From an uncultured bacterium (GTDB taxonomy: Bacteria; Bacillota; Clostridia; Oscillospirales; Oscillospiraceae): a stretch of 52,194 bases of DNA. Below, piece after piece: positions 29,863 to 38,165 of the stretch. Each line of letters starts with the position of its first letter. Position 1 is the stretch's first letter. The stretch spans positions 1 through 52,194 of the forward strand of contig CASFCS010000017.1 in the NCBI GenBank assembly GCA_949293245.1. The letters run 5' to 3'. The position numbers and the translations under genes were made by a program. The notes under the pieces were generated by a model. It was not told the origin of the DNA. It saw only the letters and a program-made list of their open reading frames with translations, and ran no database searches.

Positions 29863-31175
29863 TGCCGGAGTGGTACCGCGAGATCCGCACGCCTCTTCTG
29901 TATTTCCAGTCCCTCATTGGGGTGGGCCTGTTCGCCTACAGCCTGAAGCTGCGCATTCCCCGGTGGCAGGCTGCGGCATGGATTGCGCTGGGGGCGGCGG
30001 TGTGCTACCTGACCGCCCAGATCTTCTATGTGAGCGGACAGGACCTGGTGAGCACCCTGCGGCGTATCGCCGGGGTCATGGTGGTCTATTTCGCCGTGAT
30101 CGCGGTGGTAAAGGTGTGCTGCCGGGCGTCTTTGTGGACCTGCCTGTTCGTCACCTCCTCGGGGTATATCGCCCAGGACATCGCCGGCAGCACCAAAAGC
30201 CTTCTAAAGCTCATTCCCCCGGTGGGGGCTCTGGCGGAGCACGACCTGGGGATATTGCTGGTGGATCTGGTGTGCTACGGCGGGGTGTTCACCATCCTCT
30301 TTTTCGCCTTCCGCCCCTACACCCGCCAGCGGGAGGAGAATTTTGACGACAAGCTCAAGGCCATTTTCTCCTTCGGGGTGCTGCTGCTGTGCATCGGCAT
30401 GGCCCGCCTCACCCAGGACAATCCGGAGCGCAACCTGACGGCCCAGTTTACCGAGAGCCTGTACTCCGTGCTGTGCGGGGTGTTTATTTTGCTGCTGCAG
30501 TTCGGCACCATGGAGCGGGCCAAGCTCCACCACAGTGTGGACGCCATGAAGGAGATGCTCCATCAGCAGCGGCAGCAGTACGAGGTGGGCAAGGCCAGCA
30601 TGGACCTGGTCAACGAGAAGTATCACGATCTGAAGGCCCTGCTGCGCAGCTTCCACGGCCAGATCCCCTCCACCCAGCTGGAGGAGCTGGAGCACTCGGT
30701 GGACCAGTACGACCTGTACATCCACACGGGCAGCCAGGTGCTGGACGTACTCCTCACGGAGAAGCGCACCCTGTGCGCCGCCCGGGACATCCGCCTGACC
30801 TGTTTTCTGGACGGCACGCAGTTCTCCTTTGTGGAGGAGCTGGACCTGTACAGCCTGGTGGGCAACGCCCTGAACAACGCCATTGAGGCGGTGTCAGCCC
30901 TGCCGCCGGAGGAGGAGCGGTTCATCACCCTCACCGCCAGTCTGGAGGGGGGGCTCCTCACGGTGCATATGGACAACCCCTACGCCGGGCAGCTGCGCTT
31001 TCAGGAGGGCCTGCCCCAGACCAGTGGGGACCCCCGGTACCACGGCTACGGCCTCAAGAGTATGGAGCACATCGCCCAGAAGTACGGCGGCACCCTGTCG
31101 GTCACCGCGCAGGAGGGCCTGTTCCAGCTGGATATCCTGCTGCCTGCCGGAGAAAAGGCGGCCCGGCCGGCGTAA
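29862..31175 (+). CDS. GHKL sensor histidine kinase (AgrC/NatK-like)
   Basis: Membrane sensor, 437 aa from ATG 29862, which overlaps the regulator stop codon by one base. About six N-terminal transmembrane helices (residues 10-215), a helical dimerisation segment with phospho-acceptor His255 in EKYHDLKALLRS, then a GHKL ATPase domain with the N-box GNALNNAIEAV and G-box GYGLKSMEHIAQKYGG. No PAS or HAMP. The frame open upstream of 29862 lies inside the regulator and is not used. No signal-peptide precursor gene is visible beside it. Confidence 0.92.
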   Translation: MPEWYREIRTPLLYFQSLIGVGLFAYSLKLRIPRWQAAAWIALGAAVCYLTAQIFYVSGQDLVSTLRRIAGVMVVYFAVIAVVKVCCRASLWTCLFVTSSGYIAQDIAGSTKSLLKLIPPVGALAEHDLGILLVDLVCYGGVFTILFFAFRPYTRQREENFDDKLKAIFSFGVLLLCIGMARLTQDNPERNLTAQFTESLYSVLCGVFILLLQFGTMERAKLHHSVDAMKEMLHQQRQQYEVGKASMDLVNEKYHDLKALLRSFHGQIPSTQLEELEHSVDQYDLYIHTGSQVLDVLLTEKRTLCAARDIRLTCFLDGTQFSFVEELDLYSLVGNALNNAIEAVSALPPEEERFITLTASLEGGLLTVHMDNPYAGQLRFQEGLPQTSGDPRYHGYGLKSMEHIAQKYGGTLSVTAQEGLFQLDILLPAGEKAARPA

Positions 31176-31225
31176 AACGGAGATGAGCCGGGAAAACTCC
31201 CATAAAATTTATTGGTTATGCACAC

Positions 31226-31264
31226 AAAAAGTGCCCCGCTCCCTGATGGAGCGGGGCACTTTTT
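31226..31264 (+). terminator. Terminator of the LytTR/GHKL operon
   Basis: 17-bp arms AAAAAGTGCCCCGCTCC (31226-31242) and complement (31248-31264) with loop CTGAT and a T-run in the 3' arm. Confidence 0.93.
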
Positions 31265-31327
31265 CTGTCCATCCGAAAGGCGGTTTGTCAAATCACGATG
31301 CAAAAGGGGAGGGTTGCGTGGTAGCCG

Positions 31328-31356
31328 TTGAAAGGGGAGGGGGCCTTTGATATGAT
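31328..31356 (+). promoter_or_regulatory. Promoter of the lipoprotein-GH3 unit
   Basis: TTGAAA (31328-31333), 17 bases, TATGAT (31351-31356), about 50 bases ahead of the lipoprotein start. Confidence 0.65.
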
Positions 31357-31410
31357 GCAGCCACCAGAGGACAAGGAAACCTGGGAAAGGAATTTAAGGA
31401 GGAAATTATC

Positions 31411-32031
31411 ATGAAAGTACGCAACTTCTTCAAGCGGGCCGCCGTGGTCCTGATGGGCGTGGTATGCGCCGTGTCCATTGCCGCCTGCTCCGGCGACAGC
31501 GGCAAGGGCGGTGATGTGGCCGCCACCTACATGACCAGCTCGGCCACCTACCTGGATGCCATCGCCTGGTACTCCAACTCCGACACCATGCTGGTCACCC
31601 GGGACGACGGCACCTACGAGCTCTACTTCAAGCAGGACATCTTCGGTACCACCGACCCCGGCATGAAGGGCGAGAAGACCATCATCTACTTCGGCACCTA
31701 CACCTCTGAGGCCTCCGCCGACGGCGACGCCTCCCACCTGGACCTGGCTCTCTCCGCCCCCACCCGCATCTACTTTGAGCAGCACGGCAAGGCCTTCGGC
31801 CGGGAGCCCATCTCCATCAACGTGATGCTGGACACCGCCAACTGGACCGACAACATGACCACCGTGGCCTTCCCCGAGGGCAGTGAGGACGGCGCCGCCG
31901 ACTTCCTTACCAAGTACGGCCAGGAGATCAGCATGACCGTGGAGGACCCCTCCCTCTACCCCGAGGACACCGCTCTGTCCTACCGCATCGTGACCATGTC
32001 CGTGGACAGCCTGGACATCACCGGCGCCTGA
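31411..32031 (+). CDS. Hypothetical secreted lipoprotein upstream of GH3
   Basis: Extracytoplasmic lipoprotein of 206 aa with AAGGAGG upstream. The signal has a twin-basic start (MKVRNFFKR), a hydrophobic core and the lipobox IAAC (Cys about residue 27). The mature part is small, beta-rich looking and very acidic, with YMTSSATYLDAIAWYSNSDTMLVTRDDGTYELYF. I recognise no family. Codons are strongly C-ending, like the GH3 gene behind it, which suggests high expression of both. The two genes are 109 bases apart, with a small T-less hairpin (GGCCCCCC/GGGGGGCC, 32051-32070) between. Confidence 0.75.
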   Translation: MKVRNFFKRAAVVLMGVVCAVSIAACSGDSGKGGDVAATYMTSSATYLDAIAWYSNSDTMLVTRDDGTYELYFKQDIFGTTDPGMKGEKTIIYFGTYTSEASADGDASHLDLALSAPTRIYFEQHGKAFGREPISINVMLDTANWTDNMTTVAFPEGSEDGAADFLTKYGQEISMTVEDPSLYPEDTALSYRIVTMSVDSLDITGA

Positions 32032-32050
32032 TCGAACATGACTGTGCCGC

Positions 32051-32070
32051 GGCCCCCCGCCAGGGGGGCC
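32051..32070 (+). other. GC hairpin between lipoprotein and GH3 genes
   Basis: GGCCCCCC (32051-32058), loop GCCA, GGGGGGCC (32063-32070). No T-run follows, so it may only slow polymerase or protect the upstream message; read-through into the GH3 gene is likely. Confidence 0.5.
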
Positions 32071-32140
32071 GGGCCATTTGGCAAACGGGACAACAGCGCT
32101 CTCCGGGCGGCTGCCCGGGGCATAAGAAGGGAGTTTTTAC

Positions 32141-35100
32141 ATGAAAACAAAAAAGACCCCGGTAAAAGGCACCCTGAAGTGGAAGATCCTGACCGGCGTG
32201 TTTGCCCTGCTGTTTATCGTCACCATGGTGGGGGGCCCCATCGCCAACAACTACGCCTCCATCATCAACATGGTGCTGGGCACCGAGTCCACCCGGGTGG
32301 TGGGCAGCGAGGGTGAAATCTACTACCAGGCCGACTACACCTCCAGCGCCGACCAGGCCGCGGCGGCGGAGGCCCTGTGTGAGCAGATCGTGGCCAACGG
32401 CGCCACGCTGCTCCTCAACCGGAACAACGCCCTCCCCCTGGAGCAGGGGGCCAAGATCAGCCTCTTCGGCACCACCGCTGCCGACTTCGTCTACGGCGGC
32501 ACCGGTTCCGGCGGCATGGACACCTCCACCGCCACCAACCTGCGGGAGGCCCTGGAGGCCGACGGCTTTGCCGTCAACCCCACCCTGTGGGACTTCTACG
32601 CCACCGGCGCGGGCAGCGAGTACGGCCTGAAGACCGCCAGCGGCTCTCTGAACAACTACATCTTTGACAACGGCGAGTTCTTCGTCAACGAGGTGCCCCA
32701 GAGCGTCTACACCGACGCCGAGTGGTCCTCCGTGGCCGACTACGGCGACGCCGCTATCGTGGTGCTGGGCCGCATCTGCGGCGAGGGCGCCGACCTGCCC
32801 TGGTACGGCGCCGGCGACGGCGAGGGCAACATCCTGGAGCTGAGCGGCGAGGAGAAGGACCTGCTCCAGGCCCTGAGCCAGCGCAAGGCCAGCGGCGAGA
32901 TCAGCAAGATCATTGTGCTGCTCAACGCCACCAACCCCATCGAGCTGGACTTCCTCAACCCCGACATCTGCGGCGTGGATTACGGCATTGACGCCTGCCT
33001 GTGGGTGGGCGAAGTGGGCCAGAGCGGCATCCACGCCATCGGCGACCTGCTCAACGGCAGCGTGAACCCCTCCGGCAAGCTGGTGGACACCTACTGCTAC
33101 GACAACCTCACCTCCCCCGCCATCCAGAACGCCCACGCCACCTCCTACACCAACGCCGCCGAGGCGGGCCTCTCCTTCAGCGAGGGCAACAACGAGTACT
33201 ATGTGGTCTACCAGGAGGGTATCTATGTGGGATACCGCTACTACGAGACCCGCTATGAGGACGTGGTGCTGGGCAACCCCAACGCGGGCAGCTATGACTA
33301 TGCCTCCACCGTGGCCTTCCCCTTCGGCTACGGCCTGTCCTATACCGAGTTTGCCTACGGCCCCCTCACCATGACCGAGGAGGCGGACACCTTCACCTTC
33401 ACCGTGGACGTGACCAACGTGGGCGAGGTGGACGGCGCCGAGCCCGTGCTCATCTACATGCAGTCCCCCTACACCGACTACGACCGGACCAACGGCATTG
33501 AGAAGGCCGCTGTGGAGCTGGTGGGCTACACCAAGGTCACCGTGGCCGCCGGCGAGACCGTCACCGCCACCGTCACCGTGGACAAGAGCGAGATGCGCGC
33601 CTACGACGTCAGCGGTGCGGGCACCTACATCGTGGACGCGGGCAACTACTACTTCGCCACCGGCAACGGCGCCCACGAGGCCCTCAACAACATCCTGGCC
33701 GCCAAGGCCGCCCAGGGCGACACCAGCAACGGCACCGTGAACACCAGCCGCATGGTGGGCGAGGCCGACGAGACCCTGGCCGTGTGCTATGTCCAGGCCA
33801 ACTTTGACGACACCACCTACTCCGTCAGCGCTGTGACCGGCCAGGCCATCACCAACCAGCTGGACCACGGCGACCTGAACCGCTTTGACGAGGACACCTC
33901 CAACGACGTGGTGTACCTCACCCGCAGCGACTGGGCGGGCACCATGCCCCAGGCCACCATCACCGCCACGGATTACACTGCCGCGGTGCAGCTGGAGGCC
34001 AATGACGACATGATCGCCGCCCTCACCTCCACCGTGTCCTCCGGCAGCCCCGAGGAGCAGACCACCATGCCCACCATGGGGGCCGAGGGGGAGCTCAACC
34101 TGGCCCAGTTCGTGGGGGTGCCCCTGGACGGCAGCATCACTCTGGACGGGGAGACCTACACCTGGGATGACCTGCTGGACCAGGTGACCTTTGCCGAGAT
34201 GAGCAAGCTCATCGGCCAGGCCTACCACTGCACCTCCCCCGTGGCCAGCGTGAACAAGCCCGCCACCAAGGACGAGAACGGTCCCCAGGGCATCACCGCC
34301 ACCCTCACCGGCGGCGCCTCCTCCACCAGCTACACCTCCGCCGACCTGCGGGCGGCCACCTTTGACGACGAGCTCACCCGCCAGGTGGGCGCCAGCATGG
34401 GCAACGACTGCCTGCTGGCCAACGGCAAGGCCTACTCCGGCATCTACGGCCCCGGCGTAAACATCCACCGCACCCCCTACTCCGGGCGCAACTTCGAGTA
34501 CTACTCCGAGGATCCCTTCCTGTCCGGCAAGACCTGCGCCTCTGAGGTGGCGGGCATCCAGTCCAAGGGCGTGTACGTCTACATGAAGCACTTCGCCCTC
34601 AACGACCAGGAGACCGCCCGGGACGGCATCTGCGTGTGGACCAACGAGCAGGCCGCCCGTGAGATCTACCTCCAGGCCTTTGAGTACCCCATCCAGGACT
34701 CCGGCGCCTACTGCGTCATGACCTCCTTCAACCGCATCGGCTGCATCTGGGCCGGCGGAGACTACAACCTGCTGACCAACATCCTGCGGGGTGAGTGGGC
34801 CATGCCCGGCTTCGCCCTCACGGACTTCTCCAACTCCAACGACTACATGGACGTGATCCAGGGCGTGCTAGCCGGCGGGGACGGCTGGGACTGCAACGAC
34901 GCCAACAAGTGGACTCCCAAGCTCAATGAGAACAAGGACGATCCCCAGGTGGTCAACGCCATGCGCCAGGCTACTGCCCGCATCCTCTACACTGTGGCCA
35001 ACTCCAACGCCATGAACGGCATCAGCCCGGATACCCACATTGAAGAGATCATGACCTGGTGGCAAATCGCTTTCATCGCAGGAGACGTGCTCTTCGGACT

Positions 35101-35164
35101 GCTCACCGTGGGCAGCATCGCCATGCTGGTGCGCGCCGGCAAGAAGGCGGGCAGCCAGAAGTAA
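32141..35164 (+). CDS. Membrane-anchored glycoside hydrolase family 3 protein with reversed domain order
   Basis: Probable exo-acting beta-glycosidase on the cell surface, 1007 aa. N-terminal membrane anchor about 14-36 (LKWKILTGVFALLFIVTMVGG); then the GH3 C-terminal (alpha/beta sandwich) domain about 75-370 with EGIYVGYRYYE; a fibronectin-III-like domain about 400-510; the GH3 N-terminal barrel last, about 690-960, with YGPGVNIHRTP, YYSEDPF and KHFALNDQE; and a second hydrophobic helix at about 970-995. The nucleophile Asp would be D895 in GFALTDF, where most GH3 enzymes read SDW. Reversed order is known from some rumen bacterial beta-glucosidases. Two anchors at opposite ends are unusual. 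Confidence 0.9.
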   Translation: MKTKKTPVKGTLKWKILTGVFALLFIVTMVGGPIANNYASIINMVLGTESTRVVGSEGEIYYQADYTSSADQAAAAEALCEQIVANGATLLLNRNNALPLEQGAKISLFGTTAADFVYGGTGSGGMDTSTATNLREALEADGFAVNPTLWDFYATGAGSEYGLKTASGSLNNYIFDNGEFFVNEVPQSVYTDAEWSSVADYGDAAIVVLGRICGEGADLPWYGAGDGEGNILELSGEEKDLLQALSQRKASGEISKIIVLLNATNPIELDFLNPDICGVDYGIDACLWVGEVGQSGIHAIGDLLNGSVNPSGKLVDTYCYDNLTSPAIQNAHATSYTNAAEAGLSFSEGNNEYYVVYQEGIYVGYRYYETRYEDVVLGNPNAGSYDYASTVAFPFGYGLSYTEFAYGPLTMTEEADTFTFTVDVTNVGEVDGAEPVLIYMQSPYTDYDRTNGIEKAAVELVGYTKVTVAAGETVTATVTVDKSEMRAYDVSGAGTYIVDAGNYYFATGNGAHEALNNILAAKAAQGDTSNGTVNTSRMVGEADETLAVCYVQANFDDTTYSVSAVTGQAITNQLDHGDLNRFDEDTSNDVVYLTRSDWAGTMPQATITATDYTAAVQLEANDDMIAALTSTVSSGSPEEQTTMPTMGAEGELNLAQFVGVPLDGSITLDGETYTWDDLLDQVTFAEMSKLIGQAYHCTSPVASVNKPATKDENGPQGITATLTGGASSTSYTSADLRAATFDDELTRQVGASMGNDCLLANGKAYSGIYGPGVNIHRTPYSGRNFEYYSEDPFLSGKTCASEVAGIQSKGVYVYMKHFALNDQETARDGICVWTNEQAAREIYLQAFEYPIQDSGAYCVMTSFNRIGCIWAGGDYNLLTNILRGEWAMPGFALTDFSNSNDYMDVIQGVLAGGDGWDCNDANKWTPKLNENKDDPQVVNAMRQATARILYTVANSNAMNGISPDTHIEEIMTWWQIAFIAGDVLFGLLTVGSIAMLVRAGKKAGSQK

Positions 35165-35215
35165 ACCGTTTTCTGACGGTGGAAGTCCTCCCGCGTTTTT
35201 CCTTTTCCTGTGCAG

Positions 35216-35246
35216 CGCTCCCGGAGCCCTCTCTCCGGGAGCGTTT
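35216..35246 (+). terminator. Terminator of the GH3 gene
   Basis: CGCTCCCGGAG (35216-35226) and CTCCGGGAGCG (35233-35243) followed by TTT. It is 52 bases behind the stop codon; the short T-run lowers certainty. Confidence 0.65.
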
Positions 35247-35258
35247 GCGCATCCAGAG

Positions 35259-35305
35259 CAAAAAAGAGCCCCCCGGGCGCCCAATCTGGGCGCCCGGGGG
35301 GCTCT
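35259..35305 (-). terminator. Terminator of the uracil/xanthine permease gene
   Basis: Perfect 19-bp arms (35265-35283 and 35287-35305, with CCCCCCGGGCGCCC inside), followed on the minus strand by TTTTTTG. Very stable; probably also blocks plus-strand read-through. Confidence 0.92.
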
Positions 35306-35326
35306 GGCGTTTGGAAGGCGGGAGGC

Positions 35327-36604
35327 TCAGCCCTCGCTGTCGTTCATCAGGTGGGCCTTGTCGCACACATAGAAGACCAGGGACAGCACCACGGCCACCA
35401 CGGCGGCCAGGGTCATACCGGTGATGGAGATGGCGCCCACGGAGATGGTCAGGCCGGACAGGCCCGCCACAAAGACCACGCTGGTGAGGATCAGGTTGCG
35501 GTTCTTGCTGTAGTCCACCTGCTTGTCCACCAGGATGCGCAGGCCGGAGGTGCCGATCATACCGTAGAGCAGGAAGGTGATGCCGCCGATCACGTCCCCG
35601 GGGATGGTGGAGATGAAGGCGGACAGGGGGGCGAAGAAGGCCATGATGATGGAGATGATGGCCGCCCCGGCGATGACCCGCACGGAGTACACCCCGGTGA
35701 TGGCCATGACGCCGATGTTCTCGCCGTAAGTGGTGGTGGGCACCGAGCCGATGAGGCCGGACAGGGCGGTGGACAGGTCGTCTCCCAGCAGGGAGCGGTG
35801 GAGGCCCGGGTCCTTGATGAGGTCCCGGCCCACGATCTTGCCGGTGACGATCTGGTGGCCGATGTGCTCGGCGGTGATCACCAGCAGCACGGGTACCATG
35901 ATGAGGATGGCCTGGAGGTCAAACTTGGGCAGCTGGAAGTGGGGGATGGAGAACCAGGACAGGGGGTTGGTCAGGGAGATGGAGGCGAAGGCGGAGAAGT
36001 CCACCAGACCCAGGCAGCAGGCGGTGACATAGCCGCAGATCATGGCCACCAGCAGGGGGATTACCGAGAGGAACTTGCGGAAGAGCACCGAGCCCAGAAT
36101 GGCCACCCCCAGGGTGACGGCAAAGACCGCAATGTGGAGGCCGGAGGACAGGTCCGCGCCGGTGGAGCCGGGGGTGATGGTGTTGCCCGCCAGCTCCAGA
36201 CCGATGAGGGCCACAACGGGACCCATGGCGGCGGGGGGGAGGACCACGTCGATCCAGGCCGTGCCGCACTTGTAGATGATGAGGGCCAGCAGGCAGCCCA
36301 GCAGACCCACCACCACAAAGCCGCCCTGGGCATACTGGAAGCCCAGCTCGGTGATGACGATGCCCGCCGGGGCCAGGAAAGCGAAGCTGGAGCCCAGGTA
36401 GGCCGGGGCTCTCCCCTTGGTCAGGAGGATGAAGAGCAGCGTGCCGATGCCGTTCATGAAGAGCACGATGCCCGAGTGGATGCCGAAGAGCATGGGGACC
36501 AGCACGGAGGCGCCGAACATGGCGAATACATGCTGGATGCTCAGGGGGATCAGCAGCCCCAGAGGGACCCGCTCATCCACCTGGATGATTCGTTTGCCGG
36601 ACAT
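35327..36604 (-). CDS. Uracil/xanthine permease, NCS2 family
   Basis: Proton-coupled nucleobase importer, 425 aa, about 14 transmembrane segments. The start MSGKRIIQVDERVP at 36604 has AAAGGGG about 10 bases upstream. UraA-like strings: LSIQHVFAMFGASVLVPMLFG, FAFLAPAGI, and the substrate-binding Glu in VITAEHIGHQIV (AEH.G) followed by GSVPTTTYGENIGVMAITGV (NAT signature region). It fits a uracil transporter (UraA/PyrP) better than a purine one, though substrate cannot be fixed by eye. pyrE lies 15 kb away. Confidence 0.9.
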   Translation of the reverse strand: MSGKRIIQVDERVPLGLLIPLSIQHVFAMFGASVLVPMLFGIHSGIVLFMNGIGTLLFILLTKGRAPAYLGSSFAFLAPAGIVITELGFQYAQGGFVVVGLLGCLLALIIYKCGTAWIDVVLPPAAMGPVVALIGLELAGNTITPGSTGADLSSGLHIAVFAVTLGVAILGSVLFRKFLSVIPLLVAMICGYVTACCLGLVDFSAFASISLTNPLSWFSIPHFQLPKFDLQAILIMVPVLLVITAEHIGHQIVTGKIVGRDLIKDPGLHRSLLGDDLSTALSGLIGSVPTTTYGENIGVMAITGVYSVRVIAGAAIISIIMAFFAPLSAFISTIPGDVIGGITFLLYGMIGTSGLRILVDKQVDYSKNRNLILTSVVFVAGLSGLTISVGAISITGMTLAAVVAVVLSLVFYVCDKAHLMNDSEG

Positions 36605-36662
36605 GTAACAAAACCCCTTTTCACAGACTGATTTGCGCCGGCAAAGGCGCACTGTCTCCGAC

Positions 36663-36691
36663 ATTATAGTAGGAAAAGAGGGGGAAGTCCA
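36663..36691 (-). promoter_or_regulatory. Possible promoter of the nucleobase permease gene
   Basis: Minus strand: TGGACT (36691-36686), 17 bases, TATAAT (36668-36663). The short leader contains TGCGCC/GGCGCA but no PyrR-type attenuator that I can recognise. Confidence 0.5.
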
Positions 36692-36785
36692 TATAAAAAG
36701 GGAGAAAAAGTGGCGCGGACAGCATTCTTTGTGGGTTTATACGGAAGGAGGGGGGGACAAGGGGAAAATGCGCACAGACCCGCCA

Positions 36786-36815
36786 TTGACAAAGGGGAGC
36801 CCATTTGGATAAAAT
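36786..36815 (+). promoter_or_regulatory. Promoter of the decarboxylase-DUF362 operon
   Basis: TTGACA (36786-36791), 18 bases, TAAAAT (36810-36815), about 55 bases ahead of the start codon. The 270-base gap between the divergent genes holds only the two promoters. Confidence 0.65.
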
Positions 36816-36874
36816 AATACTGATTTTTTCAAAACAGAAGCCCCGGTCTCCGGGGGAGAACAGGTGGAATGACC

Positions 36875-38131
36875 ATGAAAAAGACCTTTGTAAACCGGGA
36901 GGAGCTGGAGGCCATTGCCCAGCGCTATCCCACCCCCTTCTACCTCTACGATGAGGCGGGCATCCGCGCCAATGCCCGCAAGCTGCGGCAGGCTTTCGCC
37001 TGGAACCCCGGCTTCAAGGAATATTTTGCCGTGAAGGCCACCCCCACCCCCCAGATCCTCAAGATCCTGCGGGAGGAGGGGTGCGGGGTGGACTGCTCCT
37101 CCCGCACCGAGCTGATGATGGCCGGGCGGTGCGGCTTCTCGGGCAGTGAGATCATGTTTTCCTCCAACGAGACCCCGGCGGAGGAGTTCGTCCTGGCCCA
37201 GGAGCTGGGGGCGGTGATCAACCTGGACGACCTGACCCATGTGGACTTCCTGCGGGACACCCTGGGGACGGTGCCCAAGACCGTGTCCTGCCGCTTCAAC
37301 CCCGGCGGCACCTTCACCCTGGGGGAGAGCAAGGAGGGCTTCCAGGTGATGGACAATCCCGGCCAGGCCAAGTACGGCATGACCCGGCCCCAGCTGACCC
37401 AGGCCTTCCGCCGCCTGAAGGAGCTGGGGGCGGAGCACTTCGGCCTCCACGCCTTCCTGGCCTCCAACACCCTGTCCAACGAGTACTACCCCGCCCTGGC
37501 CCGCATCCTCTTCCAGGTGGCGGCGGAGCTCAAGGAGGAGACCGGGTGCCACATCGCCTTCATCAATCTCTCCGGCGGCGTGGGCATCCCCTACCGCCCC
37601 GACCAGGAGGCCAACGACATCCTGGCCATCGGGGAGGGGGTGCGCAAAGCCTATGAGGAGGTGCTCCTCCCCGCGGGCATGGGAGATGTGGCCATCTTCA
37701 CCGAGCTGGGCCGCTTCATGCTGGGCCCCTACGGCTGCCTGGTGACCCGGGCGGTCCACGAGAAGCACATCTACAAGGAGTACATCGGGGTGGACGCCTG
37801 CGCGGCCAACCTGATGCGCCCGGCTATGTACGGCGCCTATCACCACATCACTGTCATGGGCAAGGAGGACGCCCCCTGTGACCACAAGTACGACGTGGTG
37901 GGCTCCCTGTGTGAGAACAGCGACAAATTCGCCATCGACCGGATGCTGCCCAGGATCGACATGGGGGATCTGCTGGTGATCCACGACGCCGGGGCCCACG
38001 GCTTTGCCATGGGCTACCAGTACAACGGCAAGCTGCGCTCGGCGGAGCTGCTGCTCCAGGAGGACCGGCAGGTGCGCCTCATCCGCCGGGCGGAGACCCC
38101 CGACGACTATTTCGCCACCCTGGTCTGGTGA
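36875..38131 (+). CDS. Fold-type III PLP decarboxylase, diaminopimelate decarboxylase-like
   Basis: PLP-dependent amino acid decarboxylase, 418 aa; lysine synthesis (LysA) is the closest family. The start at 36875 is preferred because AGGTGG lies 7 bases before it; 36869 would leave one base. PLP Lys54 in YFAVKATPTP, Gly-rich loop NLSGGVGIPY, ELGRFMLGPYG, and the active-site Cys346 in GSLCENSDKF. It is a divergent form: the LysA string HFHIGSQ is replaced by HAFLASN, and CESGD by CENSD. Substrate may be DAP or a relative. It lies 34 bases ahead of the DUF362 gene. Confidence 0.8.
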   Translation: MKKTFVNREELEAIAQRYPTPFYLYDEAGIRANARKLRQAFAWNPGFKEYFAVKATPTPQILKILREEGCGVDCSSRTELMMAGRCGFSGSEIMFSSNETPAEEFVLAQELGAVINLDDLTHVDFLRDTLGTVPKTVSCRFNPGGTFTLGESKEGFQVMDNPGQAKYGMTRPQLTQAFRRLKELGAEHFGLHAFLASNTLSNEYYPALARILFQVAAELKEETGCHIAFINLSGGVGIPYRPDQEANDILAIGEGVRKAYEEVLLPAGMGDVAIFTELGRFMLGPYGCLVTRAVHEKHIYKEYIGVDACAANLMRPAMYGAYHHITVMGKEDAPCDHKYDVVGSLCENSDKFAIDRMLPRIDMGDLLVIHDAGAHGFAMGYQYNGKLRSAELLLQEDRQVRLIRRAETPDDYFATLVW

Positions 38132-38165
38132 GGACGGACCCGGGAGACCCAGAGAGGAGAGCGCC

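Noticed and set aside
32018-34591. 857-codon open frame antisense to the GH3 gene
   Set aside because: Strong C-ending codon bias of GH3 removes stop codons from the opposite strand. The product is a Gly/Val/His-rich shadow without a ribosome binding site.
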